From NCBI GenBank assembly GCA_017450705.1, contig JAFSTC010000108.1, forward strand, positions 1 to 40,075: 40,075 nt of DNA. The letters are read 5' to 3'. Below are positions 26,132-33,490 of the stretch, one piece after another. The position numbers and the translations under genes were made by a program. Source of the stretch: Lentisphaeria bacterium. GTDB taxonomy: Bacteria; Verrucomicrobiota; Lentisphaeria; Victivallales; Victivallaceae. Each line of letters opens with the position of its first letter. Positions within the stretch are counted from its first letter, which is position 1. The notes below the pieces were generated by a model. The model was not told the DNA's origin and ran no database searches. It saw only the letters and a program-made list of their open reading frames with translations.

Positions 26132-26860
26132 CTACAGCCTCTGGATATTCTCCGCACCGTAGAAATACGACGACAGATTCGCCAGGGTGTCGACGCCCCA
26201 CTCGAGCTTCGACTCGGCGAGTCCCCTGTTGACGACCAGAATGTTCCCCGCGGGGCAGACGACGTTGGCGATGCCCCCGTGCCGGGTGTGGATGTAACGG
26301 TTGGAACTGTTGGCCTGATCGTATCCGGCCCAGGAGATGTAGAAGGTCTGCCTGAATTGGGTGGCGGTCTTGAGACAGGTGTCGGTCAGCATGATGAACT
26401 TCGACGGAGAAAGTATCTTCGTGCTCAGCCGGTACCGCGGCCGGTCGATCTTGTAGATCTTGGCGCTGTCGAAGGAACCGCCGAAGTTGTCCGGCATGCC
26501 GTAGGTCTCCTGAGTGGCCGATGAGTCGGCCTTGGAGGCAACCACGAGGGGACACCGCAGGTATTTGTTGTTGACGGAACTGATATATCCGGTTTTCTGC
26601 ATGAGCAGCGACCAGGGCACCGTCGAGGTTCCGTCCTTGTAGTAGGTGGGCAGGACCATGCCCCCGAAGTCGTTGGCGTAGCCGGCAAAATATTTCCCCA
26701 GCTGATTGAGGTTGGCCGCGCATGTGGCGGTTTTGGCACGGTCCCGGGCCTTCTGGAGCGCGGGCAGCAGCATGGCCGCGAGGATCGCAATGATGGCGAT
26801 CACGACCAGGAGCTCGATCAGCGTGAACGCTTTGGCACCGCAGTTGCATTGTCCTTTCAT
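26132..26860 (-). CDS. Prepilin-type protein (pseudopilin-like), TAG stop
   Basis: A 242-residue protein; GGGAGGA lies a few bases before ATG 26860. The short leader [11 protein letters not shown] precedes [19 protein letters not shown]; the residue before Phe is Ala, which prepilin peptidases tolerate less well than Gly. Near the C-terminus, [13 protein letters not shown] corresponds to a degenerate H-X9-DG motif. The stop is TAG, the only TAG gene end in the window. Three codons after it comes, in the same frame, the ATG of the GH123-like enzyme. It is co-transcribed with that enzyme, as in the other two prepilin/enzyme pairs here. Confidence 0.9.
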   Translation of the reverse strand: MKGQCNCGAKAFTLIELLVVIAIIAILAAMLLPALQKARDRAKTATCAANLNQLGKYFAGYANDFGGMVLPTYYKDGTSTVPWSLLMQKTGYISSVNNKYLRCPLVVASKADSSATQETYGMPDNFGGSFDSAKIYKIDRPRYRLSTKILSPSKFIMLTDTCLKTATQFRQTFYISWAGYDQANSSNRYIHTRHGGIANVVCPAGNILVVNRGLAESKLEWGVDTLANLSSYFYGAENIQRL

Positions 26861-26920
26861 TTCATTCCTCCCGTGTGGATGATTTTGATCGGTATTTCCA
26901 TGACTTGCGCTTGTTTTTTT

Positions 26921-28156
26921 TCACTTTTTCCCGGCGGCCGCCTTTTTCGGAGCGGGCGCGTCGGACAGGATCTTTTCCAGAAAGATATTGCGTATGGCGG
27001 CGATGTCCGCCTGAGAAACGCCGCAGTCCAGCAGGAAAAGTTCGGCTTTCCGCCGGAGCGGATCCCCCTTGCTGCCGTACTTGGCAAGTTCATCCAGCGT
27101 GCATTTGAAGACCCAGCCCTTCCGGGAGCGTTTGCCGTAGACGCTGAAGGAGGTCAGCTCGAACTCGGTGAGCATTTCCTCGTCCTCCAGGCCCAGGACG
27201 CCGAGGAGCAGGAATATGGCCGAGCCCGTGCGGTCGGCTCCTCCGGCGCAGTGGATGTAGGCCGGGAAGGTCTCGTTTTTCGCGAGCTCGTGGAAGAGCT
27301 CGGCGACGACGCGTCTTCCGGCGGGCTGACCGAGTTTGACGGAGGAGTAGGGCAGAAGCACCTGCCGGACACCCTCCTTCTCGAAGAGATATTCGGGGGC
27401 GGCCGGTTCGAGGCCCGCGTGAGACCGCAGGTCGAGGTCCGTCCTTATCCGGAGGATCTTGAGGAAAATCTGCCGGCCTTCCGGTGTGAGACGGGTCCTC
27501 CGGTCGAACTCACCGCCCCGGTAGAGCAGTCCCTGCCGGACGCGGTATTTCCCGTCGGCGGTCTTCCAGCCGCCGACGTCGCGGACGTTGGAGGCGCCGG
27601 GCAGACGGATCCATCTGGGAAGCGCATCCGCCGTCGTGAGAACCGTCATCTGCCGGAGCGTCTTGCCCGATTTGAGCATGAACTCCGCGGAACAGGAATA
27701 ACGGATCCCCGCTTTGAGGTTGTCGACGGTGATGCTGTCTTTCCCCGTGATGTCGAAACGGAAGATCTCCCGGTCGCCGGAAACGACGAAGACGCCGCGG
27801 ACCGCGTCGGGAGGCGTGGTCCACTTGAAGACCGCCTGACAGGGAAGCGAGTCCTCGTGTCCGAGCCGGCCCGGCGCCGTTATGTCCTCGGGGGACTGGT
27901 CCTTGAGTTCCCGGCGTTTTTCGATATTATTGATGAACGCGGTGTGGCGCTCGTTGGGAACGGTCAGCGTTTTGGGGCCGGTCAGTTTGATGATCGCCGC
28001 CGCCGCGGCCGCCTCTTTCCTTTCCCGGGCCCGGATCTTTTCCATCGGGCTCGCGGCAAAGACGGAAAGTACGGAAAAGACGGCGGCAGCGGTCAGCACT
28101 GCCCGGAGCGGGGAGGGCATGCGGAACGTTTTTCCCTGAAACTGTCGGATCTTCAC
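26921..28156 (-). CDS. Secreted tyrosine/dual-specificity-type protein phosphatase
   Basis: The frame is open far upstream, but the gene starts at GTG 28156: AAAGGGG lies 5 nt before it and the previous stop (TAA, 28161-28159) is 2 nt away. The 411-residue product has a signal peptide (LRAVLTAAAVFSVLSVFA) and an N-terminal fibronectin-like segment, then a Y-phosphatase-3-type domain. That domain has NVRDVGGW, RIRTDLDLRS and the active-site loop HCAGGADRTG (C303, R309). The C-terminus is Lys/Ala-rich. The family hydrolyses phosphotyrosine, phosphoinositides or other phosphoesters. In a glycan locus an extracytoplasmic member might remove phosphate from glycans or glycopeptides (inference). Confidence 0.85.
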   Translation of the reverse strand: MKIRQFQGKTFRMPSPLRAVLTAAAVFSVLSVFAASPMEKIRARERKEAAAAAAIIKLTGPKTLTVPNERHTAFINNIEKRRELKDQSPEDITAPGRLGHEDSLPCQAVFKWTTPPDAVRGVFVVSGDREIFRFDITGKDSITVDNLKAGIRYSCSAEFMLKSGKTLRQMTVLTTADALPRWIRLPGASNVRDVGGWKTADGKYRVRQGLLYRGGEFDRRTRLTPEGRQIFLKILRIRTDLDLRSHAGLEPAAPEYLFEKEGVRQVLLPYSSVKLGQPAGRRVVAELFHELAKNETFPAYIHCAGGADRTGSAIFLLLGVLGLEDEEMLTEFELTSFSVYGKRSRKGWVFKCTLDELAKYGSKGDPLRRKAELFLLDCGVSQADIAAIRNIFLEKILSDAPAPKKAAAGKK

Positions 28157-28158
28157 TT

Positions 28159-30051
28159 TTACCCCTTTCGTTTGAATTTCGACTTGAGTGAAGCCGTTTT
28201 TTCTTTCGGCGCGGCGGCGGGCGACCCGTCGGCGTGCCGGGGCGAGATCCAGACGACCTCGGCCTGACTGAGCGCGGCGGCCAGCGGCACGTCGCCCCAC
28301 TTGAGGAGGCCCGGGATGAAGAACGCCATCCCGTAAAAATCGCTTTGTTTCGTGAAGGCAAAGGAGACAGGAGCCTCCTCCGGAACGACCTTGGCGATCC
28401 TGTCGGAGAAAACGGAGGAAAAGAGCGCGGCGGCGGCCGCCTCGCGATAACCGTGAAGGACGATCTTTTTTCCGGGGAACTTTCCGGTGAGGAAATCCGT
28501 CACGGCGCAGAGTTCCGATGTCCATTCTCCGATGAGGGTGCGTCCCAGCCACATGAGGCTGCGCGCCGTCTGGTGGTAGGGCATGACCCGCTCGGGCTCC
28601 GTCACGTTTTCGCTCTGATGTGAAAGGTCGATGAGCGCTGCGGCACCTCCCGCCCGGACGGCCTTTTCGACGGCCTCCGCCGGGATGCCCGCCGTGCCGG
28701 AGACGTGGGTGAGGAGCGTTATTTCCCCTTCGCCGTCGAACACGAGAAGAGGCAGCATCCTCCCGTCCGTGAACGAGAGCTGGAACCGCCGCCACCCTTT
28801 TTCGGGCGCAAGTTCCACGGCGGAGGAGATCTTCAGCGAACCGTCGAGTTTCAGGACCTCCGCGAGTTTTTTCCGTTCCGCGGCCGGCAGAAATGTTTTG
28901 CGTGCTTCGAGAGCGTCGAGAAGCTCTTCCCCACGCTTCTGCAGATAGCGGACGAGCGAACACACCTTTTCGGGACGCTTCCCCGGAGAAAACGCCATGA
29001 GTTTGTCTTCGCCGATCGTCGTGAAGGCGGGCTCCTCCTTGGGCATGCCGTGACCGAGACCTTTGAGGTGGAATTCGAAAAATCCCAGCATCGCCTCCCG
29101 CGCCGCGGGGGAGTAGGCGTGACCCTGATTGAAGATCCGGTAGGTGAAATTTTCGGCCGCGCCCAACTTTTTGAAGACCGGCATGGCGGCGTCGAAACTG
29201 CGCAGCATCTCCTGCGGAGAGAAAGTCTTGACGTCGTACAACCCCGTGCAGATGAGCATGGCCCGGGGCGCGGTCAGGGCGAGGATCCCCGCCATTTCCG
29301 TCACCAGCAGGCCGCCGGGAAGTGTCTCGCAGACGCAGTTGGCCTGCCCGAGATAGCTGTCGAAGGAGCCCACGCTGCATACGGGGACGGCGGCCTTGAT
29401 CCGCTCGTCCATGGCGGCAAGATACATGGTCTGATTGCCGCCGCCGGAGGCTCCCGTGGCGCCGAGGCGGGAAGCGTCGACTTCAGGCAGGGAGGCGAGC
29501 AAGTCCACGCCCCGCATGTTGTCGACGAGCTGACAGCCCATGAGGGTCTCGCCCAGATCGAAAACGTGTCCGCCCAGCGTCCGGCCGTGGTACTCGAATT
29601 TCCCGTGGACCGTGCAGCGCTCCCCCTGGCCGAAGGTGTCCGGAGACAGGACGACGTACCCCGATTTCGCCAGCATGATCCCTCTTGACTGGACCCGGGC
29701 GGCCAGACGGCCCTGCTGCCAGTGACCGTGCATGTTGATGACCCCGGGGAAGGGCCCCTTGCCCTTCGGCAGATAAAGCGTCGCCGTCGTGTAAAGGCCC
29801 GGGCGGGTCTGATAGATCACGTTGCGGACGGTGATCCCCTCGTGGGTGAAACTGTTGATGACGCGGCTGTCCAGAGGCAGGGCGGGGTCGTAGGTCACGC
29901 CCATGAGTTCCCGCAATTTCGCCCGCAGGACCGGGGCGTATCCGGCCCAGTCGTCGGGGAAGGTCGTAAGTTCGGTGAAGCGTCCCGCGTCGCGCCGGTC
30001 GCGCCAGACCGCGGGCAGCGGATGGTGTTTCATGCTGAAGTTCCGTTTCAT
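28159..30051 (-). CDS. Acetyl-xylan-esterase-like alpha/beta hydrolase with second, degenerate hydrolase domain
   Basis: Start ATG 30051 follows AAAGGGGA by 7 nt. There is no signal peptide in the 630 residues. Residues about 30-370 are an AXE1/dienelactone-hydrolase-type domain: nucleophile elbow GATGASGGGNQT, Asp in CTGLYDVKTF and His in FNQGHAYS. Residues about 420-610 look like a second alpha/beta hydrolase half in which the elbow reads LHGYREAAAAAL, so the expected Ser is Arg and the domain should be inactive. The first domain likely deacetylates oligosaccharides. It is the second gene of the operon, 13 nt after the NagA-like gene and 2 nt before the phosphatase. Confidence 0.83.
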   Translation of the reverse strand: MKRNFSMKHHPLPAVWRDRRDAGRFTELTTFPDDWAGYAPVLRAKLRELMGVTYDPALPLDSRVINSFTHEGITVRNVIYQTRPGLYTTATLYLPKGKGPFPGVINMHGHWQQGRLAARVQSRGIMLAKSGYVVLSPDTFGQGERCTVHGKFEYHGRTLGGHVFDLGETLMGCQLVDNMRGVDLLASLPEVDASRLGATGASGGGNQTMYLAAMDERIKAAVPVCSVGSFDSYLGQANCVCETLPGGLLVTEMAGILALTAPRAMLICTGLYDVKTFSPQEMLRSFDAAMPVFKKLGAAENFTYRIFNQGHAYSPAAREAMLGFFEFHLKGLGHGMPKEEPAFTTIGEDKLMAFSPGKRPEKVCSLVRYLQKRGEELLDALEARKTFLPAAERKKLAEVLKLDGSLKISSAVELAPEKGWRRFQLSFTDGRMLPLLVFDGEGEITLLTHVSGTAGIPAEAVEKAVRAGGAAALIDLSHQSENVTEPERVMPYHQTARSLMWLGRTLIGEWTSELCAVTDFLTGKFPGKKIVLHGYREAAAAALFSSVFSDRIAKVVPEEAPVSFAFTKQSDFYGMAFFIPGLLKWGDVPLAAALSQAEVVWISPRHADGSPAAAPKEKTASLKSKFKRKG

Positions 30052-30064
30052 TTCATTATCCCCT

Positions 30065-31189
30065 TTACAGATTCCCCCTGAAAACAAGTTTCGGCTCTCC
30101 GGCTTCGGGGTAAACGACGAAGGTCGCCTCGTCGCCTTCCCGGAGCAGGGGCAGATCGATCCCGGCGACTTTCGCCGGATTGATGGAGCACATCTTCCAC
30201 GCGGTGTCGAAGTCGACGCCGCACCTCTCCGTGAGGAATTTCACGCTGCGGTTCTGCTGGAACCAGGCGCCTGCGAGGATCTCCTGACCCGCCACATGGA
30301 TGAAGCCGTTCTCTTCTATGACGCAGTCCAGGCCGCCGATCCGGTGGTACAGTCCCGGTCCGCAGCCGGAGTAGATGTTGGCGTCTGAGACCATGAAGCA
30401 TTTTTCGGGCGTCTTGCATTTCAGCGCGACGTGAACGACCTCGGGGGGCAGATGGAAGCCGTCGCCCACCAGACCGAGGGCCAGCTCCTCCGTGTCGAGG
30501 AAGCCCCAGAAGGGATTCCTGAACCGGTGGATCTCCGGCGCCGCGCCGTTGGCGAAATGGGTGACCGCCGTCGCGCCCAGCGCCGCCGCCCGGCGGATGA
30601 TCTCCGTTCCCGGGTGGCAGTGTCCGAGGGCGACTTTGATCCCGGAAGAGACGGCCCGGGCGATGAAATCCATGGCGCCGTCGACCTCGGGGGCGACGTT
30701 GACCATTTTGACCCGTCCGCCCGAAAGCGCGTTGAGGCGCTCGAAATTTTCCCAGTCGGGCCTGAGGATGAAGGCCGGATCGTGTCCCCCGCGCCAGCCC
30801 GCGTCGGGAGAGATGAACACGCCTTCGTGGAATATCCCCGGAAAGAGCGCGTTTGCATCGCGGTCCTCGTCGAGCAGTTTCTTCAAAGCCCCCGCCGCCC
30901 GGCAGAGCCGCGGGTAGTCGGCGGTGGTGAAGGTGGCAAGGACTCTCCCGACGCAGTTTTTGCGCAGATGCGAGGCGATCTTCCGGAGTTCTTCCTCCGA
31001 GTCTTCCGTCAGGTTGTTGTAGGCGCAGGTGAGGGCTCCGTTGTGCTGCACATCGACCAAGGCGGGCAGCAGCCGGGGCAGTCCGGGGACCTTTTCCGTC
31101 CCGCGGACCGAAGAAACGACGCTCCCCGAAACGGTCAGTTCCACGGCGTCCCCGCCGAGGGTGACGCCTCTGTAAATATCGCGGCTCAT
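30065..31189 (-). CDS. N-acetylglucosamine-6-phosphate deacetylase-like amidohydrolase
   Basis: A 374-residue cytoplasmic protein read from ATG 31189; the frame is open further upstream but crosses the promoter. The NagA pattern is visible: LVDVQHNG (E. coli has IDVQLNG), Glu122 in FHEGVFISP, His190 in ALGHCHPG, His211 in THFANG, and the catalytic-type Asp269 in VSDA. NagA removes the acetyl group of GlcNAc-6-P before deamination by NagB; no nagB or sugar kinase is present here. The substrate could therefore be another N-acetyl sugar. It is the first gene of the nine-gene operon and faces the GntR/LacI-type regulator gene. Confidence 0.85.
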   Translation of the reverse strand: MSRDIYRGVTLGGDAVELTVSGSVVSSVRGTEKVPGLPRLLPALVDVQHNGALTCAYNNLTEDSEEELRKIASHLRKNCVGRVLATFTTADYPRLCRAAGALKKLLDEDRDANALFPGIFHEGVFISPDAGWRGGHDPAFILRPDWENFERLNALSGGRVKMVNVAPEVDGAMDFIARAVSSGIKVALGHCHPGTEIIRRAAALGATAVTHFANGAAPEIHRFRNPFWGFLDTEELALGLVGDGFHLPPEVVHVALKCKTPEKCFMVSDANIYSGCGPGLYHRIGGLDCVIEENGFIHVAGQEILAGAWFQQNRSVKFLTERCGVDFDTAWKMCSINPAKVAGIDLPLLREGDEATFVVYPEAGEPKLVFRGNL

Positions 31190-31213
31190 ATCGTCCGATC
31201 CCCGACTCTTCCC

Positions 31214-31239
31214 CAAAAAGCGCCGTGCCCTTCGGGCAC
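31214..31239 (-). terminator. Possible attenuator hairpin in the leader of the NagA-like gene
   Basis: In the direction of the reverse operon the leader contains GTGCCC-GAA-GGGCAC (31239-31225), then five bases, then a TTTTT run (31219-31215). It lies between the mapped promoter (-10 at 31276-31281) and the start codon at 31189, so partial termination of the operon transcript is possible. The stem is short and the gap before the T-run weakens the call. Confidence 0.35.
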
Positions 31240-31247
31240 TCCGCTGT

Positions 31248-31267
31248 TTGTTTCCATTTGTTTCCAT
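31248..31267 (-). repeat. Tandem 10-bp repeat at the reverse transcription start
   Basis: TTGTTTCCAT occurs twice back to back (31248-31257, 31258-31267); in the operon's direction it reads ATGGAAACAA twice. It lies just downstream of the reverse -10 box, near the expected transcription start, and is a candidate operator for the divergently encoded regulator. Confidence 0.5.
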
Positions 31268-31275
31268 ATCTTTAT

Positions 31276-31304
31276 ATTTTAGCACATCCGGCGGGAAAAA
31301 GCAA
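31276..31304 (-). promoter_or_regulatory. Promoter of the nine-gene reverse operon
   Basis: On the reverse strand TTGCTT (31304-31299), a 17-nt spacer and TAAAAT (31281-31276) form a good promoter about 90 nt before the NagA-like start codon. Its -35 box is only 7 nt from the forward -35 box at 31312, so the two promoters are back to back and could be controlled together. Confidence 0.65.
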
Positions 31305-31311
31305 GAGCGGT

Positions 31312-31340
31312 TTGAAAAAAAAGCGTATTTACGATATATT
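31312..31340 (+). promoter_or_regulatory. Promoter of the GntR/LacI-type regulator gene
   Basis: TTGAAA (31312-31317), a 17-nt spacer and TATATT (31335-31340) lie 31 nt before the TTG start of the regulator. The surrounding A/T-rich stretch and the adjoining reverse promoter make this a compact divergent control region. Confidence 0.7.
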
Positions 31341-31370
31341 AAAGGAACATTTTCAGAGCGGGAGGTCGTT

Positions 31371-32462
31371 TTGGAACGCAAAAAGGATCAGGTCTACGGC
31401 CAGCTCAAGCGGGCGATCATGGACGAGACCCTGCCGCCCGGCAGCCGTCTGCCGACGGAGATCCGTCTGGCCAGAAGTCTCGCCGTCGGTCAGGTGACGC
31501 TGCGCAGCGCCCTGGCCCGTCTGGAGGCGGAGGGGCTCGTCGAGCGCATCCGCAGCCGCGGCACCTTTGTCACGGGGCGCAGCCGCAGGCGGACCTTCCT
31601 TCTGATCCAGCCGGACGGGACCGAGACCCTCGAGACCCCCAGCCGCTACATTGCCGCCGGGCTCGAAGAGGAGGCTGAGAAGCGGGCGGTGACCATCGAG
31701 GTCTGTCCCGAGAGCCTCTTCGTCTCCTTCTCCGAAGAAGAGCGGCGGGCGATCATCCGCTCCCGGAGCATCAGCGGCGTGATCCTCGAAACGGGGCACC
31801 GGCACATTCCCGAAAAACTCGCCTGCGAGGTGAAAAAACTGGGTCTGCCGGTAGTCGTCCCCCACGGGTTGAGCGGCGACGGCACCTTCGGTTTTTTCCT
31901 GCTCCGCACCGATGAAAAACGGGCTTTCGGCGACGCCTATCTCTATTTGGCGAAGCACGGGCACCGGCACATCGCCTCCCTCTTCCTGCGGATGCCGGAG
32001 GAAAATCCCGGCGAACTGCGCGGTTTCACTCCCGATACTCTCCGCGCTTTTCTAAAGGAAAACGGACTGGCCTCCTCCCTCGATTCGGTCGCCCTCGTGC
32101 CCAACACGCAGGAGGATATCCGGCGTCAGCTCGAGATCTGGTTCCGCTCCCCCGCGCCTCCCACAGCCATTTTGTGTCACTCCGACCGGGTCGCCATGCG
32201 GGTATACGCCGTGCTGCGTTCCCTGAAGCTCCGTGTGCCCGAAGACGTTTCCGTCATGGGGTACTCCAACTACCCCGGGGGACAGCTGCTCACGCCTCCG
32301 CTCACGACCATCGACACCCGGCTCAAGGAGTGCGCCCGGCTGGCGCTGGAGAGATTGTTCGACTCCGGAAGCTGGTTCGGTTTCCCGGTGGCGAAACGCG
32401 AGGCCTTCACCCCCTACGCCCTTATCGAACGCGAAAGCGTTGCCGATTGCCGGAACCGGTAA
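31371..32462 (+). CDS. Transcriptional regulator, GntR winged helix plus LacI-type sugar-binding domain
   Basis: The start is TTG 31371, supported by GGGAGG (31360-31365) 5 nt upstream and by the promoter ending at 31340; the frame is open earlier but would begin before the promoter. Residues about 1-70 are a GntR winged helix (RLPTEIRLARSLAVGQVTLRSALARLEAEGLVERIRSRGTFV). Residues about 78-360 are a Peripla_BP_3/LacI-like sensor (TAILCHSDRVAMRVYAVLRSL, PEDVSVMGYSNY, LLTPPLTTIDTRLKECARLAL), as in AraR-type regulators. It is encoded divergently from the nine-gene glycan operon and is its likely regulator; the effector is probably a sugar released by that operon (inference). Confidence 0.9.
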   Translation: MERKKDQVYGQLKRAIMDETLPPGSRLPTEIRLARSLAVGQVTLRSALARLEAEGLVERIRSRGTFVTGRSRRRTFLLIQPDGTETLETPSRYIAAGLEEEAEKRAVTIEVCPESLFVSFSEEERRAIIRSRSISGVILETGHRHIPEKLACEVKKLGLPVVVPHGLSGDGTFGFFLLRTDEKRAFGDAYLYLAKHGHRHIASLFLRMPEENPGELRGFTPDTLRAFLKENGLASSLDSVALVPNTQEDIRRQLEIWFRSPAPPTAILCHSDRVAMRVYAVLRSLKLRVPEDVSVMGYSNYPGGQLLTPPLTTIDTRLKECARLALERLFDSGSWFGFPVAKREAFTPYALIERESVADCRNR

Positions 32463-32479
32463 AAAAAAACGTTTTTTTT
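32462..32479. repeat. A8-CG-T8 perfect palindrome after the regulator stop
   Basis: AAAAAAAACGTTTTTTTT starts within the TAA stop codon of the regulator gene. It lacks a GC stem, so it is not a classical terminator. The T-run could help release the transcript, or the A-tracts could bend the DNA upstream of the next promoter. Confidence 0.5.
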
Positions 32480-32487
32480 GCTTGAAA

Positions 32488-32519
32488 GATTTGCCAAATC
32501 GCCTTTGTGACGTTATATT
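32488..32519 (+). promoter_or_regulatory. Promoter of the EIIA/transporter/fucosidase operon with palindromic site
   Basis: TTGCCA (32491-32496), a 17-nt spacer and TATATT (32514-32519) form a good promoter 48 nt before the ATG of the EIIA-CBS gene. The 13-bp palindrome GATTTGCCAAATC (32488-32500) covers the -35 box and is a candidate repressor site. Which protein binds it is unknown. Confidence 0.65.
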
Positions 32520-32566
32520 ATGCGGAAAACTTTTTGAGGGACCGGAAAATCGAAAGGGAGGGCATG

Positions 32567-33484
32567 ATGAAAGACGTGCGCCGCAGTTTCTGCGACTTCC
32601 TTCAACTCAACAATATCCTGTGCGGCATCGACGAGCCGGACGGCAAGGTTGTTCTTGCCGGGCTCATGGAACTGCTCAAGAAGCACTTCCCCGATCTGGA
32701 CGTAGAAGGAGCCAAACGCGAGGTGGAGAGCCGCGAAGCGCTGTTTCCCACCATGGTCGCGCCGGGACTGGCCGTCCCCCACGCCCGCATCAGCGGACTG
32801 GCCGAGCCTCTGACGGCCGTCGCCTGCATCCCCTCTGGATGCGATTTCGGCGGCAGTTCCCCCGCCAAGGTCATGGTGCTGCTTTTGACGCCGGTGGACG
32901 ACCCCAATCTCCATCTCCAGCTGCTCTCGGCGCTGGCCAAGGCCTTCGAGGAGGATTCGGTCACCGAGAAACTCTCTCGGGCCGCCACGCCCAACGAATT
33001 CCTGTCGTTCTTTTCCGACGGTTCCTCCGACATCCCCGATTTCCTGACGGCAAAGGATCTGATGGAGCCCTTTCCCGCGCTCCTGCAGGAGACCGATTCG
33101 CTCCTCGATGCGATCGGCAAGTTCGCCACGACCCGGAGCGAGGAGCTTCCGGTGATCGACAACACGGGGGATCTGCGCGGCGTGCTCTCGCTGACGGATC
33201 TGCTCGAATACAGTCTGCCGGCCCATCTCCTGTGGCTGGAGGACCTGTCGCCGATGTACAGGCTCCAGCCCTTCTCGGACATGCTCAAGACGGCGGGGGA
33301 GACGAAGGTGGCGGACGTCATGCGCGAGGAGTTCATCCGGGCGGAGACCGGGGATCCCGCGGTGAAACTGGCCAAGGTTTTTCTGATGGAAAAAGTCCCG
33401 CGTCTGCTGATCGTCGACGAGTCCGGCAAGCCCGCCGGCGTGGTCACGCTGGAGCATTTTTCCGCCAAACTTTTCTGGGATTGA
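32567..33484 (+). CDS. PTS EIIA-type domain fused to a CBS pair
   Basis: Start ATG 32567 is preferred over the adjacent ATG 32564 because GGGAGG (32556-32561) is then 5 nt away. Of 305 residues, about 1-150 form a fructose/nitrogen-type EIIA domain with the phosphorylatable His72 in PGLAVPHARISG. About 160-305 form two CBS motifs (LPVIDNTGDLRGVLSLTDLLEYS and RLLIVDESGKPAGVVTLEHF). No EIIB, EIIC, HPr or EI gene lies nearby, so the role is more likely regulatory than sugar transport. The next gene, an ion transporter, starts 6 nt downstream, so the protein may sense phosphorylation state or adenine nucleotides and control that transporter (inference). Confidence 0.88.
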   Translation: MKDVRRSFCDFLQLNNILCGIDEPDGKVVLAGLMELLKKHFPDLDVEGAKREVESREALFPTMVAPGLAVPHARISGLAEPLTAVACIPSGCDFGGSSPAKVMVLLLTPVDDPNLHLQLLSALAKAFEEDSVTEKLSRAATPNEFLSFFSDGSSDIPDFLTAKDLMEPFPALLQETDSLLDAIGKFATTRSEELPVIDNTGDLRGVLSLTDLLEYSLPAHLLWLEDLSPMYRLQPFSDMLKTAGETKVADVMREEFIRAETGDPAVKLAKVFLMEKVPRLLIVDESGKPAGVVTLEHFSAKLFWD

Positions 33485-33490
33485 GGTATC

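Noticed and set aside
22733-26524. Very long forward ORF (1263 codons) opposite the GH123-like gene
   Set aside because: It is antisense to two genes with clear signal peptides, domains and ribosome sites; its product is low-complexity and Arg/Gly/Val/Asp-rich as expected of a GC-rich shadow frame.
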